In this document: in pieces, positions 49,735-58,243 of the stretch
Position numbering within the stretch: the stretch's first letter is position 1
Layout: each line of letters begins with the position of its first letter
Source: Planctellipticum variicoloris
Lineage (GTDB): Bacteria > Planctomycetota > Planctomycetia > Planctomycetales > Planctomycetaceae
Direction: 5' to 3'
Assembly (NCBI RefSeq): GCF_030622045.1
Contig: NZ_CP130886.1
Span: 3,361,557-3,425,556, forward strand
Length of the DNA: 64,000 nucleotides
Program-made: the position numbers and the translations under genes
The notes under the pieces: model-generated
The model's database searches: none
Told to the model about the DNA's origin: nothing
What the model saw: the letters and a program-made list of their open reading frames with translations, nothing else

Positions 49735-49812
49735 TAAGCACCAGCGAAAATCCGAAACTCGAAGCAGGAAATTCGAAACAAATACGAACTTCGAAGCTCG
49801 AAAGCGGTGAAA
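49735..49812. repeat. Word-like degenerate repeat tract (CGAAACTCGAAG type)
   Basis: Between sdhC and the RNase R gene: CCGAAACTCGAAGC, GGAAATTCGAAACAAA and ACTTCGAAGCTCGAAAGC occur in a row, each a variant of a CGAARYTCGAA word. No gene seen in 49576-49820; the sdh promoter should lie in this region. Confidence 0.5.
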
Positions 49813-49820
49813 TCTGCGGA

Positions 49821-52061
49821 TCAGCGTCGCTTCCGCCCTTTCTTCGTCGGACCGGTGTTCGGACGTCGTTTGGGCTTTGCTTTTGCCTCGGGAGGGTGAC
49901 TTTTCCGGCCGGCCGGATGCTTCTTCGAACCGATTCCGGTTTCCTTCTCCACCAGACGGAAATCGAGCATCCGCTTCTGCTCGTTGACCGCCGCCACGCG
50001 CACCTTCACCAGATCGCCTAACCGGAACACCGTCCCGTGCCGCCGACCGGTCAGGGTGTGCGACTTCTTGTCGTAGTCGTACATGTCGTCCCGGAGGGAG
50101 CTGATGTGCACCAGCCCTTCCGCCGGCAGCTCGATTCCCATCACGAACAGGCCGAACGTCTCGACGCCGGTGACCGTGGCTTCCAGTTCCAGACCGATCC
50201 GCGAGGAGAGGTACGACAGCAGCTTGATTTTGACCAGTTCGCGCTCGGCCTGCTCCGCCCGCCGTTCGGTCTCCGAGCACTGCAGACCCAGGGCCAGCAG
50301 GTCGGCTTCATTCGGACCGCGCGGCTTCCGCTTCGCGATGACGTCGTTCAGCAGCCGGTGAATGGTCAGGTCCGGGTATCGGCGGATCGGGCTGGTGAAG
50401 TGGCAGTAATCGTCCTCGGCGAGCGCGTAATGGCCGATGTCCTGCGGACTGTACTCGGCCCGCTTCAGGCTCCGCAGCACCGCATAGCTGACAGCGAACT
50501 CCGTCGGCTCCCCTTTGACCGACTTCAACAATTCCTGCAGATCGCCCCGTCCCGGCAGCGGCCGAATTTCCAGGTCGAGCGACTTCACGAACTCCGCCAG
50601 GAGGGCCAGCTTCTTCTCGTCGGGTGACGCATGCACCCGCTTGAGCGACGGCACGCCCTGCTTCGTCAGCGCCTGCGCGACGGCGATGTTCGCTGCCAGC
50701 ATGAATTCTTCGATGATCTGATGGCTGACGTCATGGACCGTCCGATGCGCCCCGGCGACCGTCCCCTGCTTGTTGAAGTCGAGTTTGACTTCGGGCATGT
50801 CCATTTCGAGGGCGCCCCGGACGAACCGCCGGCGGCGCAGGATCATCGCCAGCTCGTGCATCCGGGCCAGCAGCGCACGGACCTTGGCGCTCGCCGTCGC
50901 GTGATGGGCCTCGGGATCGTCGAGGATCGGCTTAACCTGCTCGTAGGCGAACCGCTTGACGACCTTGATCGCCGAGTTGGCGAAGTCGGCGTGCAGCGGC
51001 ACACCCTGCGGGTCGAATTCGATGAACGCACTCTTGGTGAACCGCACTTTCCCCTGCTGCAGACTGGCGAGGGCATTGGAAATCACCTCCGGCAGCATCG
51101 GGATCACTTTGTCTGGCAGATAGACGCTGTTTCCGCGGAGCTTCGCCTCGCGGTCCAGAACCGACCCTTCGCGGACAAAGTGAGCGACGTCAGCGATGTG
51201 GACCCCCAGCCGCCAGTGTCCTTTGGCGTCTTTCTCCAGCGAAATCGCGTCGTCGAAGTCGCGGGCGTCGACCGGGTCGATTGTGATGATCGTGTCGTGC
51301 GTCAGATCCAGCCGGCCCTGCAGGTTGTCTTCGTCGAAGTTCTGCGCCTGCAGCCGGGCCTCTTCGAGCACCTCTTCGGGGAACTCGTCCGGCAGCTCGA
51401 ACTGGTGGATCACCGACAGCAGGTCCACCCCCGGTTCGCCGCGCTGCCCCAGGACCTTCGTCAGCACCCCTTCACCCGGCTCGCCGGCGGACGGATAGCG
51501 GAGCATCTCGATGACGACCTTATCGTCCGGCTGCGCTCCTTTGGCCCCCGGATCGCCGACGGCGATCGGCTCGTCGATCTGGCCGCCGTCCAGCAGGACG
51601 TAACCCTGGCCCTTCCGCTCGTGATAGGTTCCCACGAAAGCGTTTGTGGCCCGCGTCAGGATTTCGACCACCCGTCCGCACCGCTGGCCCCCCATGCCGC
51701 GGCGGCTGATCGGTTCGACCAGCACCTCGTCGCGGGAGAACGCCGTCCCGACATCGGACGCCGCGATGAACAGCGATTCCCCCGGCCCCAGGATCGTCGG
51801 GTCTGCCGGCGTGAAATAGGCCCCGCCGGTTCGCGTCCGGCGGATCGTCCCTTGCAGCAGATTCTCCGCCTTCCGCGGCCGGAGGAGTCCGTTTGACGCC
51901 CGCTGCAGTTGTCCCTGCGCGACGAGCTGCTCGACCGCCTCCTTGAAGGCGGCCTGCTCCTTCTTGGGAACCAGGAGCAGTCGGGCCAGCTCCTTGGTCC
52001 GCTGCGGGCGCCCTTCCGGGCTGCGGAAGAAGTCCAGGATCTGCCGGCTGTATTCCGTCAC
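49821..52061 (-). CDS. rnr: Ribonuclease R
   Basis: 746 residues from a GTG. The N-terminal helix-turn-helix-like region is followed by cold-shock domains. The RNB catalytic domain has TIDPVDARDFDDAISLEKD (metal-binding Asp cluster) and HIADVAHFV, and later FTSPIRRYPDLTIHRLL. An S1 domain (GLFVMGIELPAEGLVHISSL) and a Lys/Arg-rich tail end the protein. It is a processive 3'-5' exoribonuclease for structured RNA. The start lies one base after the stop of the YhaM-like gene, so the two exoribonucleases form a coupled unit. Confidence 0.95.
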   Translation of the reverse strand: MTEYSRQILDFFRSPEGRPQRTKELARLLLVPKKEQAAFKEAVEQLVAQGQLQRASNGLLRPRKAENLLQGTIRRTRTGGAYFTPADPTILGPGESLFIAASDVGTAFSRDEVLVEPISRRGMGGQRCGRVVEILTRATNAFVGTYHERKGQGYVLLDGGQIDEPIAVGDPGAKGAQPDDKVVIEMLRYPSAGEPGEGVLTKVLGQRGEPGVDLLSVIHQFELPDEFPEEVLEEARLQAQNFDEDNLQGRLDLTHDTIITIDPVDARDFDDAISLEKDAKGHWRLGVHIADVAHFVREGSVLDREAKLRGNSVYLPDKVIPMLPEVISNALASLQQGKVRFTKSAFIEFDPQGVPLHADFANSAIKVVKRFAYEQVKPILDDPEAHHATASAKVRALLARMHELAMILRRRRFVRGALEMDMPEVKLDFNKQGTVAGAHRTVHDVSHQIIEEFMLAANIAVAQALTKQGVPSLKRVHASPDEKKLALLAEFVKSLDLEIRPLPGRGDLQELLKSVKGEPTEFAVSYAVLRSLKRAEYSPQDIGHYALAEDDYCHFTSPIRRYPDLTIHRLLNDVIAKRKPRGPNEADLLALGLQCSETERRAEQAERELVKIKLLSYLSSRIGLELEATVTGVETFGLFVMGIELPAEGLVHISSLRDDMYDYDKKSHTLTGRRHGTVFRLGDLVKVRVAAVNEQKRMLDFRLVEKETGIGSKKHPAGRKSHPPEAKAKPKRRPNTGPTKKGRKRR

Positions 52062-52062
52062 G

Positions 52063-53031
52063 TCAGCTCCGTTTGCCCTTGAAGATCTTGCGGTCCAGCC
52101 GCGGCAGGAACAGCGTCCAGGCCGACTGGCTGTTCGGGTCGTCGTCGATCGCCCGCTGGAACTCGTGCAGCTTGGCGTCGAGCAGGTCGATACAGTGCAG
52201 CGCCATCGCCTCGGGGGTCATCGGCAGCCGCGGACTGCCGAATTCGTACGACCCGTGATGGCTGAGAATCATGTGCTTCAAACGGAGTGTCAGTTCCGCG
52301 GGGAACGGTTCCGCGGTCAGCTCTTCGACTCGTCGGATCTTCTCGTTGAGCATCTCGACGCCGATCACCAGGTGCCCGATGAGCTGCCCTTCGTCGGTGT
52401 ACGTAAAGCCCGATTCGGTGCTCAGTTCGCGAGTCTTTCCGAGGTCGTGCAGGAACACGCCGGTCAGCAGCAGCTCTTCGTCGAGCTGCGGATAGACTTC
52501 GCAGATCCGCCGGGCCGACTCCATCAGCGTCAGCATGTGTTCCAGCAGCCCGCCCACGTAGGCATGGTGGGCCTTCACCCCCGCCGGGACGGAGCAGAGC
52601 GCCTGCACGAGGGCGTCGTCGAGGAGGTAGCATTCCATGAGGGACCGCAGGTGCGGGTTCTCGAAGCTCAGCAGGTGCAGGCGGACCTTCTGCAGCCATT
52701 CTTCGATGTGCTGGGCGGAAACCAGCTCGAAATCGAGCGGGTCGATCAGGTCGGCGGAGACGGGGTCGATGTGGCTCAGGATGAGCTGCAGCACCCCCTG
52801 AAAGAGCTGGACTTTGCCGCGGATGCGGGCGTATCCGCCGCCCTGAATCCCCGAGACTCCTTCTTCGGTGACGTTCCACATCCGGCCGTTGATCATGCCC
52901 GATTTGTCGCGGAGATCGACCGAGAGGTAGAGGGCGGCGTTGCGGTTGGCCCGCAACTGGCGGTCGGCGATGAAGTAGACCTCTTCGACCAGTTCACCGT
53001 CTTTGAGGTCCGTCACAAAACGACGAGGCAT
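52063..53031 (-). CDS. YhaM-like 3'-5' exoribonuclease (OB-fold plus HD domain)
   Basis: 322 residues. The N-terminal OB-fold (about 10-100: VEEVYFIADRQL, then ALYLSVDLRDKSGMINGRMW) is followed by an HD domain with GLLEHMLTLMESA, FLHDLGKTREL (HD pair) and SHHGSYEFGSP. This matches YhaM/CBF1 of Firmicutes, a 3'-5' nuclease active on RNA and single-stranded DNA. It ends one base before the RNase R start, suggesting co-translation. The frame is open upstream to 53181, but the family starts at the ATG at 53031. Confidence 0.88.
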   Translation of the reverse strand: MPRRFVTDLKDGELVEEVYFIADRQLRANRNAALYLSVDLRDKSGMINGRMWNVTEEGVSGIQGGGYARIRGKVQLFQGVLQLILSHIDPVSADLIDPLDFELVSAQHIEEWLQKVRLHLLSFENPHLRSLMECYLLDDALVQALCSVPAGVKAHHAYVGGLLEHMLTLMESARRICEVYPQLDEELLLTGVFLHDLGKTRELSTESGFTYTDEGQLIGHLVIGVEMLNEKIRRVEELTAEPFPAELTLRLKHMILSHHGSYEFGSPRLPMTPEAMALHCIDLLDAKLHEFQRAIDDDPNSQSAWTLFLPRLDRKIFKGKRS

Positions 53032-53632
53032 CAGGCATCCAGCGGCAGGAGTGAGTAAATGGATGCCGGCGATTGTAGGGGAATCGGGAGCGGAGCGGAA
53101 CCGACGGGGGCGGGAACAGGGGATCTCTCGCAGAGGCCGCAACGGGAAAACACAGCGGCCGCAGGGCAGAGAAGTTCTCACGCAGCGACGTTAAGTGGAC
53201 GCGACGACTCAGGAAACGTGAAAAACGGATGTCGCGACGCGACGGGCTGATCCGAATTTGCATCCCGGACGTTTGGCCGGAAGTCGCCGGGGCCGAGGAG
53301 TGGAGCATCGACAATTCCGGAATGCGGACCAATTGGCAGGTCCACGCCGATCGAATCCATTCCCAACTTCGCCTACGTCACCAGCAGAATTGAGTGTTGG
53401 CCGATCGATGCCTCTTGTGGCTCGTCCTCCGGCAGCCGGTCAATTCAATGTTTGCCTGTTCGCGTCATCGCGTTCCAAACTCCTTCGATCTCCATCCCGG
53501 CCGAAACGATCTCGGCGACCGAAAGCTATTCTTCAACCGCCTGCTCAGGATCAGCATTCAGGTTTCGTGTGGCTCCAGCGACGCGTGCGTTCTCCATCGA
53601 CTTGCCATCCTCTGTCTGCGAGGGTGGCGATC
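53032..53632. other. Gene-free stretch, possible decayed DNA
   Basis: About 600 bp between the YhaM-like gene and the TetR gene. Several short frames exist on both strands, none with a recognisable protein or a good ribosome site. The right half (53390-53630) is less GC-rich than its surroundings. It may be a decayed gene, but I cannot name one. Confidence 0.4.
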
Positions 53633-54289
53633 TCAGCCTTTTGGCGGCACTATCGTGTAACGTGCTAAGAACGTCTCCACCCCGTCTCGCGCACACGCGT
53701 GGATGTGCTCCTTGGCAGGGATCTTTCCGAGTAAAATTGCCCGATCAAGCGGTGCTCCGACCACAAGATACGCGAACTGTTCTGCCGCGCGTCGCGAGTC
53801 CGCCGCCGCCAGCAACTTGACATGTCTAAGCCGCTCGAAGCCTGAGGCAAGCGACAGGAGCACTCGTCCGGGAGCGGCGTTGAAGTACTTCTCGGGGAAT
53901 TCGGGGAACGTCCGCGACTCTCCGATCAACAGTCGTCGGAGGGCGATGACCTCGGGACGGAGAATCGCCAGCGCCAGCCGACGTCCCAGCCCGTGAAGGG
54001 CCGCGGGCAGGTTTGCGGCCGTGATGCCTTCAAATTCTGTCGCGAGCCCGTGAGCGAACTGATCCGCGTAGGCGAAGGCGTCCGTGACAATCTGCGTGAA
54101 GAGCGCTCCTTTGTCTGCATAGTTGTTGTACAGAGTGCGCTTCGAGAGACCGGCGAGCGCCGCCACCTCCTCCATCGTCGTTCCCGTGTAGCCATTCTGC
54201 AGGAACAACGTCCTGGCGGCCTTGATCGCGGCCGTTCGCGAGCGGACGACGCGAGGATCCTCTGGTCGGGGTTGCGGTGTTGCACTCAT
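53633..54289 (-). CDS. TetR/AcrR family repressor, AefR-like C-terminus
   Basis: 218 residues. The helix-turn-helix is LFLQNGYTGTTMEEVAALAG followed by LSKRTLYNNYADKGALF (about 25-65). The ligand domain contains LRRLLIGESRTFPEFPEKYF, the pattern of the AefR-like C-terminal family. It diverges from a DUF998 membrane protein gene with only 48 bp between the starts, so it very probably represses that gene and itself. The inducer is unknown. The start was taken at the ATG just before the SATPQPRPEDPR segment. Confidence 0.88.
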   Translation of the reverse strand: MSATPQPRPEDPRVVRSRTAAIKAARTLFLQNGYTGTTMEEVAALAGLSKRTLYNNYADKGALFTQIVTDAFAYADQFAHGLATEFEGITAANLPAALHGLGRRLALAILRPEVIALRRLLIGESRTFPEFPEKYFNAAPGRVLLSLASGFERLRHVKLLAAADSRRAAEQFAYLVVGAPLDRAILLGKIPAKEHIHACARDGVETFLARYTIVPPKG

Positions 54290-54337
54290 CAGTATAAAAC
54301 TACACTCTTCAGTGCAAGATCTCAACCCGGTGGAAGT
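54290..54337. promoter_or_regulatory. Divergent promoter/operator between tetR-like and DUF998 genes
   Basis: Only 48 bp separate the two start codons. The stretch holds TATAAAAC and the inverted repeat CACT-CTTC-AGTG (54302-54313), placed where a TetR dimer would block both promoters. The operator role is inferred from position and symmetry. Confidence 0.45.
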
Positions 54338-54979
54338 ATGATGCAATCCAACTCAGGGACAAACTCCCGTTCGTTACTCCGCTGCGGCGTGGCGGCGGGG
54401 CCGTTCTATCTCGCTGTCGGCCTGGCTCAAGCGTTCGTTCGCGACGGATTCGACCTGGCCAGGCATTCGTTGAGCGTCCTTGCGAACGGCGCGGGTGGTT
54501 GGGTGCAGACCGCGAATCTCGCGCTGAGCGGGCTTCTTGTCATCGCCGCAGCGACAGGTCTTCACAGCGTCTTGCGACCGCAGTCGCGCGCAGTCGGCTG
54601 GATCCTCAGTTGCTTCGGTCTCGGCATGGTTGTCGGCGCGGTGTTTCCAGCAGACCCGGTGGACGGATTCCCCGTCGGCACGCCCGACGGGTTTCCGACG
54701 ACTGTGAGCACTCCCGGTTTGATTCATTTCGCCGCCGGGGCTTTTGGCTTTCTGGCTCTGGCGGTGAGCTGCTTCGTCGTGGCGATGGCGATGATACGTC
54801 GAAGGAATCTCTGGATGGCAGGTCTGTCCTTCATTTCCGGCGTTTTCATTATCGCGGGGTTCGCCGCTCCAGCCCTGCTTCCCGCCTCTGGACCGGTAGC
54901 CGGCATCTGGTTTAGCGTCGTGGTCGGGTGGACCTGGCTGGCGCTGACGTGCTTATTTCTTGACCGAGCGGCACCATGA
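54338..54979 (+). CDS. DUF998 multi-pass membrane protein
   Basis: 213 residues with six hydrophobic segments (GPFYLAVGLAQAF; LALSGLLVIAAATGL; AVGWILSCFGLGMVVGAVF; FAAGAFGFLALAVSCFVVAM; LSFISGVFIIAGFAAPALL; GIWFSVVVGWTWLALTCLF). RHSLSVLANG and VFPADP are typical DUF998 signatures. Function unknown; relatives often sit next to TetR regulators, as here. A GGAAG ribosome site precedes the ATG at 54338. Frames extending upstream overlap the repressor and are not real. Confidence 0.85.
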   Translation: MMQSNSGTNSRSLLRCGVAAGPFYLAVGLAQAFVRDGFDLARHSLSVLANGAGGWVQTANLALSGLLVIAAATGLHSVLRPQSRAVGWILSCFGLGMVVGAVFPADPVDGFPVGTPDGFPTTVSTPGLIHFAAGAFGFLALAVSCFVVAMAMIRRRNLWMAGLSFISGVFIIAGFAAPALLPASGPVAGIWFSVVVGWTWLALTCLFLDRAAP

Positions 54980-55092
54980 TACAGCCCCATTCATTCAGAA
55001 TGCTGTTCGGGCTCGCTCAATGACCGGGGCACGGCGCAGACCTCGATGCGTCGCGGGCTGCTCAGTCGCCGATCGGCGCACGATCGGGCGCC

Positions 55093-55566
55093 TTAGCGGC
55101 TCTTCAGTTCAAACTTCAGCTCGCCGGCGGAATGAGGGACTTCGGCCTTGAGGGTGGTCTGGTCGAAGCTGCTGTAACGGGGCGGCAGCGACTCCACCGC
55201 TCCCAGGTCGGCCGGGGGAACATCAGGATTCGGCAGAATGGCCAGCCCCCGACTGTCCACCAGCCGACTGACGACAACCCCATAAGTCCCCGCCGGCGCT
55301 CCGGTCGGGCCGTGTGGGTGCTTCAACTCAAATCGTCCGTCGTCGTCGGTGACCCCGGAGCACTCGATGCCCTTGGTCCCCTGACTCGGAACAAACAGGA
55401 TGGAGGCGGCCACCAGCGGCTTCCCGTCCAGCAGCACAACCCCGGAGACCGGAACCGTCTCGGGAATCGGTGGAAGCGAACTTCCGCCCTGGCACCCCGA
55501 CAGACTCAGCGAGAGTAGAACGAGGCCGACTCGCAACTGGCATGACAGACGCGACGCTGACAACAT
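55093..55566 (-). CDS. Small lipoprotein with carboxypeptidase-regulatory-like fold
   Basis: 157 residues. Signal plus lipobox (VGLVLLSLSLSGC). The mature part has VSGVVLLDGKPLVAASILFV, then GTYGVVVSRLVD, typical of the planctomycete Ig-like/CarboxypepD_reg lipoproteins encoded beside DUF1559 genes. It follows the DUF1559 gene on the same strand after 208 nt. It is probably an envelope component; no enzymatic motif. Confidence 0.8.
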   Translation of the reverse strand: MLSASRLSCQLRVGLVLLSLSLSGCQGGSSLPPIPETVPVSGVVLLDGKPLVAASILFVPSQGTKGIECSGVTDDDGRFELKHPHGPTGAPAGTYGVVVSRLVDSRGLAILPNPDVPPADLGAVESLPPRYSSFDQTTLKAEVPHSAGELKFELKSR

Positions 55567-55774
55567 TTTGGCGGACTCAGCCTCAAAATACGGAGTGGTA
55601 AGCAAGAAAACGTCCATGGAAACCGGTTCGGCGAGCTTGCCGGAGGGAGGCCAAGCCTCTGACCTCCACTCCGGACTTGCTCAACGCCCGCTGCCGTTCG
55701 CGATCTCCGGCACGTTCTACCCGGCCGCACGGACGCAACGGGAAAGCGACAGCCCTCGGCCTCCGGGACCGCGT

Positions 55775-56710
55775 TTAGAACTCGCCCACGACGGCGCCAT
55801 CGGCGATGTACGCCAGGCGCTGCCGGGTCGACGTGTCGATGTTTTCGGAAATGAACCGGACAGCGCCGTCGGCCATGAGCACGTGGATGCCGCCCGTGTG
55901 AAGGCTGCCGGGGCGGGACCAGCTTCCCAGTCGTCCCACGATCGACGGCTGACCGGTGTAGGTCCAGTCGTTGATGCGCTGTCCTGCCAGATCGATGCCC
56001 GGCATGACCCAGCCGCGGTATCCCCACGCGGCATTTCGACCGTTGTAGACGGTGAAAGTTGTCTCTGCGATGGCGACCGTATTGCTCGATCCGTCGGTGA
56101 TCGCCGAGATCTGACATTTGCTGGAATCGCCGAACATGCGACGGGTCGTCGAGGAATAGGTCGCCCAGTTTTCGCACGTGTTGTAGTAGGGCGCGGTAAT
56201 GAAATCGTACGACGTCTTCGCGCCGCCCGTTCCGGTGTTCGTCGCGGAAATTCCATAGTGCGCCGTCGCTTCGGCCATCAGCACCGCCCCCGACTCCGAC
56301 GGACAGACCAGCGCCGTGAGAACAGTTTTCACAGCGGCGGCGTTGCCGTTGGTCGTGGGATCGCTGGTGGCGGCCCCGACTCCCATCGACACGTAGGTGG
56401 AAAAGGCGCCGCTGAAGTTCATCGTGTTGTAGAGCGGACCCTGGTCGAAGTAGGGCAGCAGGAATGACAGCCCGTTCGTGTTGAGCAGCGGCGTCGTGCA
56501 GCGGCCGACTGCGGACGGGGGAAACGTCAACGCCGTGTCGTGATAGTTGTGCAAGGCCAGGCCGAGCTGTTTCAAGTTGTTCTTGCACTGTGTGCGGCGA
56601 GCCGCCTCGCGCGCCTGCTGAACCGCCGGCAGCAGGAGGGCAATCAGGATTGCGATAATCGCGATCACGACCAGGAGTTCAATCAGAGTAAAACCTCGAC
56701 GCAAAGCCAT
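55775..56710 (-). CDS. DUF1559 pseudopilin-like protein
   Basis: 311 residues. The N-terminus [20 protein letters not shown] is a type IV pilin/type II secretion methylation motif with the conserved Glu at +5. [20 protein letters not shown] follows, as in all DUF1559 proteins. The C-terminus has the H-X9-DG motif ([12 protein letters not shown]). Planctomycetes encode dozens of these; they are thought to form or decorate envelope fibres. Partner lipoprotein gene downstream. Confidence 0.95.
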   Translation of the reverse strand: MALRRGFTLIELLVVIAIIAILIALLLPAVQQAREAARRTQCKNNLKQLGLALHNYHDTALTFPPSAVGRCTTPLLNTNGLSFLLPYFDQGPLYNTMNFSGAFSTYVSMGVGAATSDPTTNGNAAAVKTVLTALVCPSESGAVLMAEATAHYGISATNTGTGGAKTSYDFITAPYYNTCENWATYSSTTRRMFGDSSKCQISAITDGSSNTVAIAETTFTVYNGRNAAWGYRGWVMPGIDLAGQRINDWTYTGQPSIVGRLGSWSRPGSLHTGGIHVLMADGAVRFISENIDTSTRQRLAYIADGAVVGEF

Positions 56711-57478
56711 TCACAGACCTTTCAGAGAAAGCAGGAAGTATCGAACAAAGAGAGATTCCAAGGCGAGATCGCGCAGTCGAACTGGATGCAGTTCTTCCGG
56801 CGAAGAGCGGCTTGCAGGCGGTAACGTTGCGGGAATTGAGGCAAGTTCCGTGCCGCGTCACATCTCGCAGAGCAGATCCTCACGAACGTGAAGAATCACG
56901 ACGGGGGAGAGGCGATCATGCCGCCGGATTCGGCCAGGCCAAGAATGCGAATGTCGACGATTCGGGCATCACTGCGACTTTGGCGGGCACTGCGGCGGCA
57001 ACTGCGGCCTAGAGGAGGTCTTCAATCTGCGCGATCGCGGGAGTCGCAGAGACGAACGAAGCATTCCGGGACACGGAATGGGGGCAGAGCTCGCAATCTT
57101 GAGAGTTGCCCAATGGTTGCCTCTCCGCATGCCGGATGCTCCGCCACCTGATGACTTCGGTCTTCCTGACGGACGTCCTGAGGCTACAGCGGGGGGGCGC
57201 CGTCGGGGGCCGTTGCCGGACGATATGCGGGGCAGCAGTGCTTGGCCTGCCTTGCTGGAAATGCACCAAAGGAAAAGGGCGTCTTCGAGTCGAGAGAATC
57301 GGCAGCGAGACTTCGATCTGGCGAAGCGGGGCGGCCCGACTCCGTCCAGAGCCAATTGCTCAGAAGACGCGAGCCGGTGACGTGATGTTGAACGCCCGGG
57401 TGACAATCATCGGTCACAATCCGAATGCAATAGTTCGAGATCCGGCGTCCCGTATTCCTAGCGGGCGCCATTCCGCTG
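56711..57478. other. Gene-free stretch upstream of the DUF1559 gene
   Basis: About 770 bp. It must contain the DUF1559 promoter on the minus strand. Short frames occur (for example 57078-57380 on the plus strand, 100 codons) but carry no recognisable domain and lack a ribosome site. I see no repeats or RNA signatures. Confidence 0.4.
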
Positions 57479-58228
57479 TTACCCGTCTTTCGGATTTCCA
57501 TTTGTCCCAGGTTTCTGCAAATGCTCTACCGAACTCGAAAGGACGATGAACGGCTGAATCGCCTCGCAGAGACGGGGGATTCTCAACTTCTTCAAGATGT
57601 TGCCTCGATGCGCATCTACCGTTCGCGAGCTGATCCCCAGACGCCGGCTGATTTCTTTCGTCGTCCATCCGTCAGCCGCCATACGAAGCACGTCTGTCTC
57701 TCGACTGGTCAGCAGCGACAATCGTTGCGACCACTCTGTCGAATACGCAGCGGCCGGCACTCGCAATCCGTCCCTCCGCATCGCAGACTGGATTTCCTCC
57801 AGCAACTCCTGGTCAGTCACAGACTCTCCAAGATACGACTGAACTCCTGCCTGCATGGCCGATACGGCTTCGCTGATCGACGCTTCCTCCACAAGGCAGA
57901 TGACAGGCAAGGGCCACTCGCAGATCCTGACTTCCGGCAGTCCTTGTGCGTCGATGAGCCCAAGATCCCGAAAATCCAATATCACACACGTGACTGGACC
58001 TCCCCACGGACTCTCCGCAATTTCATCCACCGAACTCAAGAGTCTCGCGCCGATCTTCGAACTCCCCAGCACACTTATCACGCGAAGAACCAACTCCGGC
58101 TTCATCGAACGAGTTACGATACTGACGATGGTCCCGCCAGCGGATTTGCTGCCTTCCACGCGTTTAAAAAGAGGCACCGTTCGCATGAGTACTCTCTTGT
58201 AGTCAAAAGGCAGTGACGCCGACGACAT
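57479..58228 (-). CDS. LuxR/FixJ-type regulator with a degenerate receiver domain
   Basis: 249 residues. The C-terminal LuxR helix-turn-helix is LTSRETDVLRMAADGWTTKE followed by ISRRLGISSRTVDAHRGNIL (about 173-215). The N-terminal half has the receiver layout (VILDFRDLG for the Asp strand, then GVQSYLGESV), but the acidic pair at the N-terminus is missing and the usual Lys after the fifth strand is absent, so normal phospho-signalling is doubtful. An IS630 element ends 15 bp upstream of the start, so its native promoter is probably displaced. Target genes unknown. Confidence 0.82.
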   Translation of the reverse strand: MSSASLPFDYKRVLMRTVPLFKRVEGSKSAGGTIVSIVTRSMKPELVLRVISVLGSSKIGARLLSSVDEIAESPWGGPVTCVILDFRDLGLIDAQGLPEVRICEWPLPVICLVEEASISEAVSAMQAGVQSYLGESVTDQELLEEIQSAMRRDGLRVPAAAYSTEWSQRLSLLTSRETDVLRMAADGWTTKEISRRLGISSRTVDAHRGNILKKLRIPRLCEAIQPFIVLSSSVEHLQKPGTNGNPKDG

Positions 58229-58243
58229 CGTCTCGCATATCTA

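Noticed and set aside
57078-57380. Possible 100-residue gene
   Set aside because: Arg/Pro/Ser-rich translation, no ribosome site and no recognisable fold; left as gene-free DNA.
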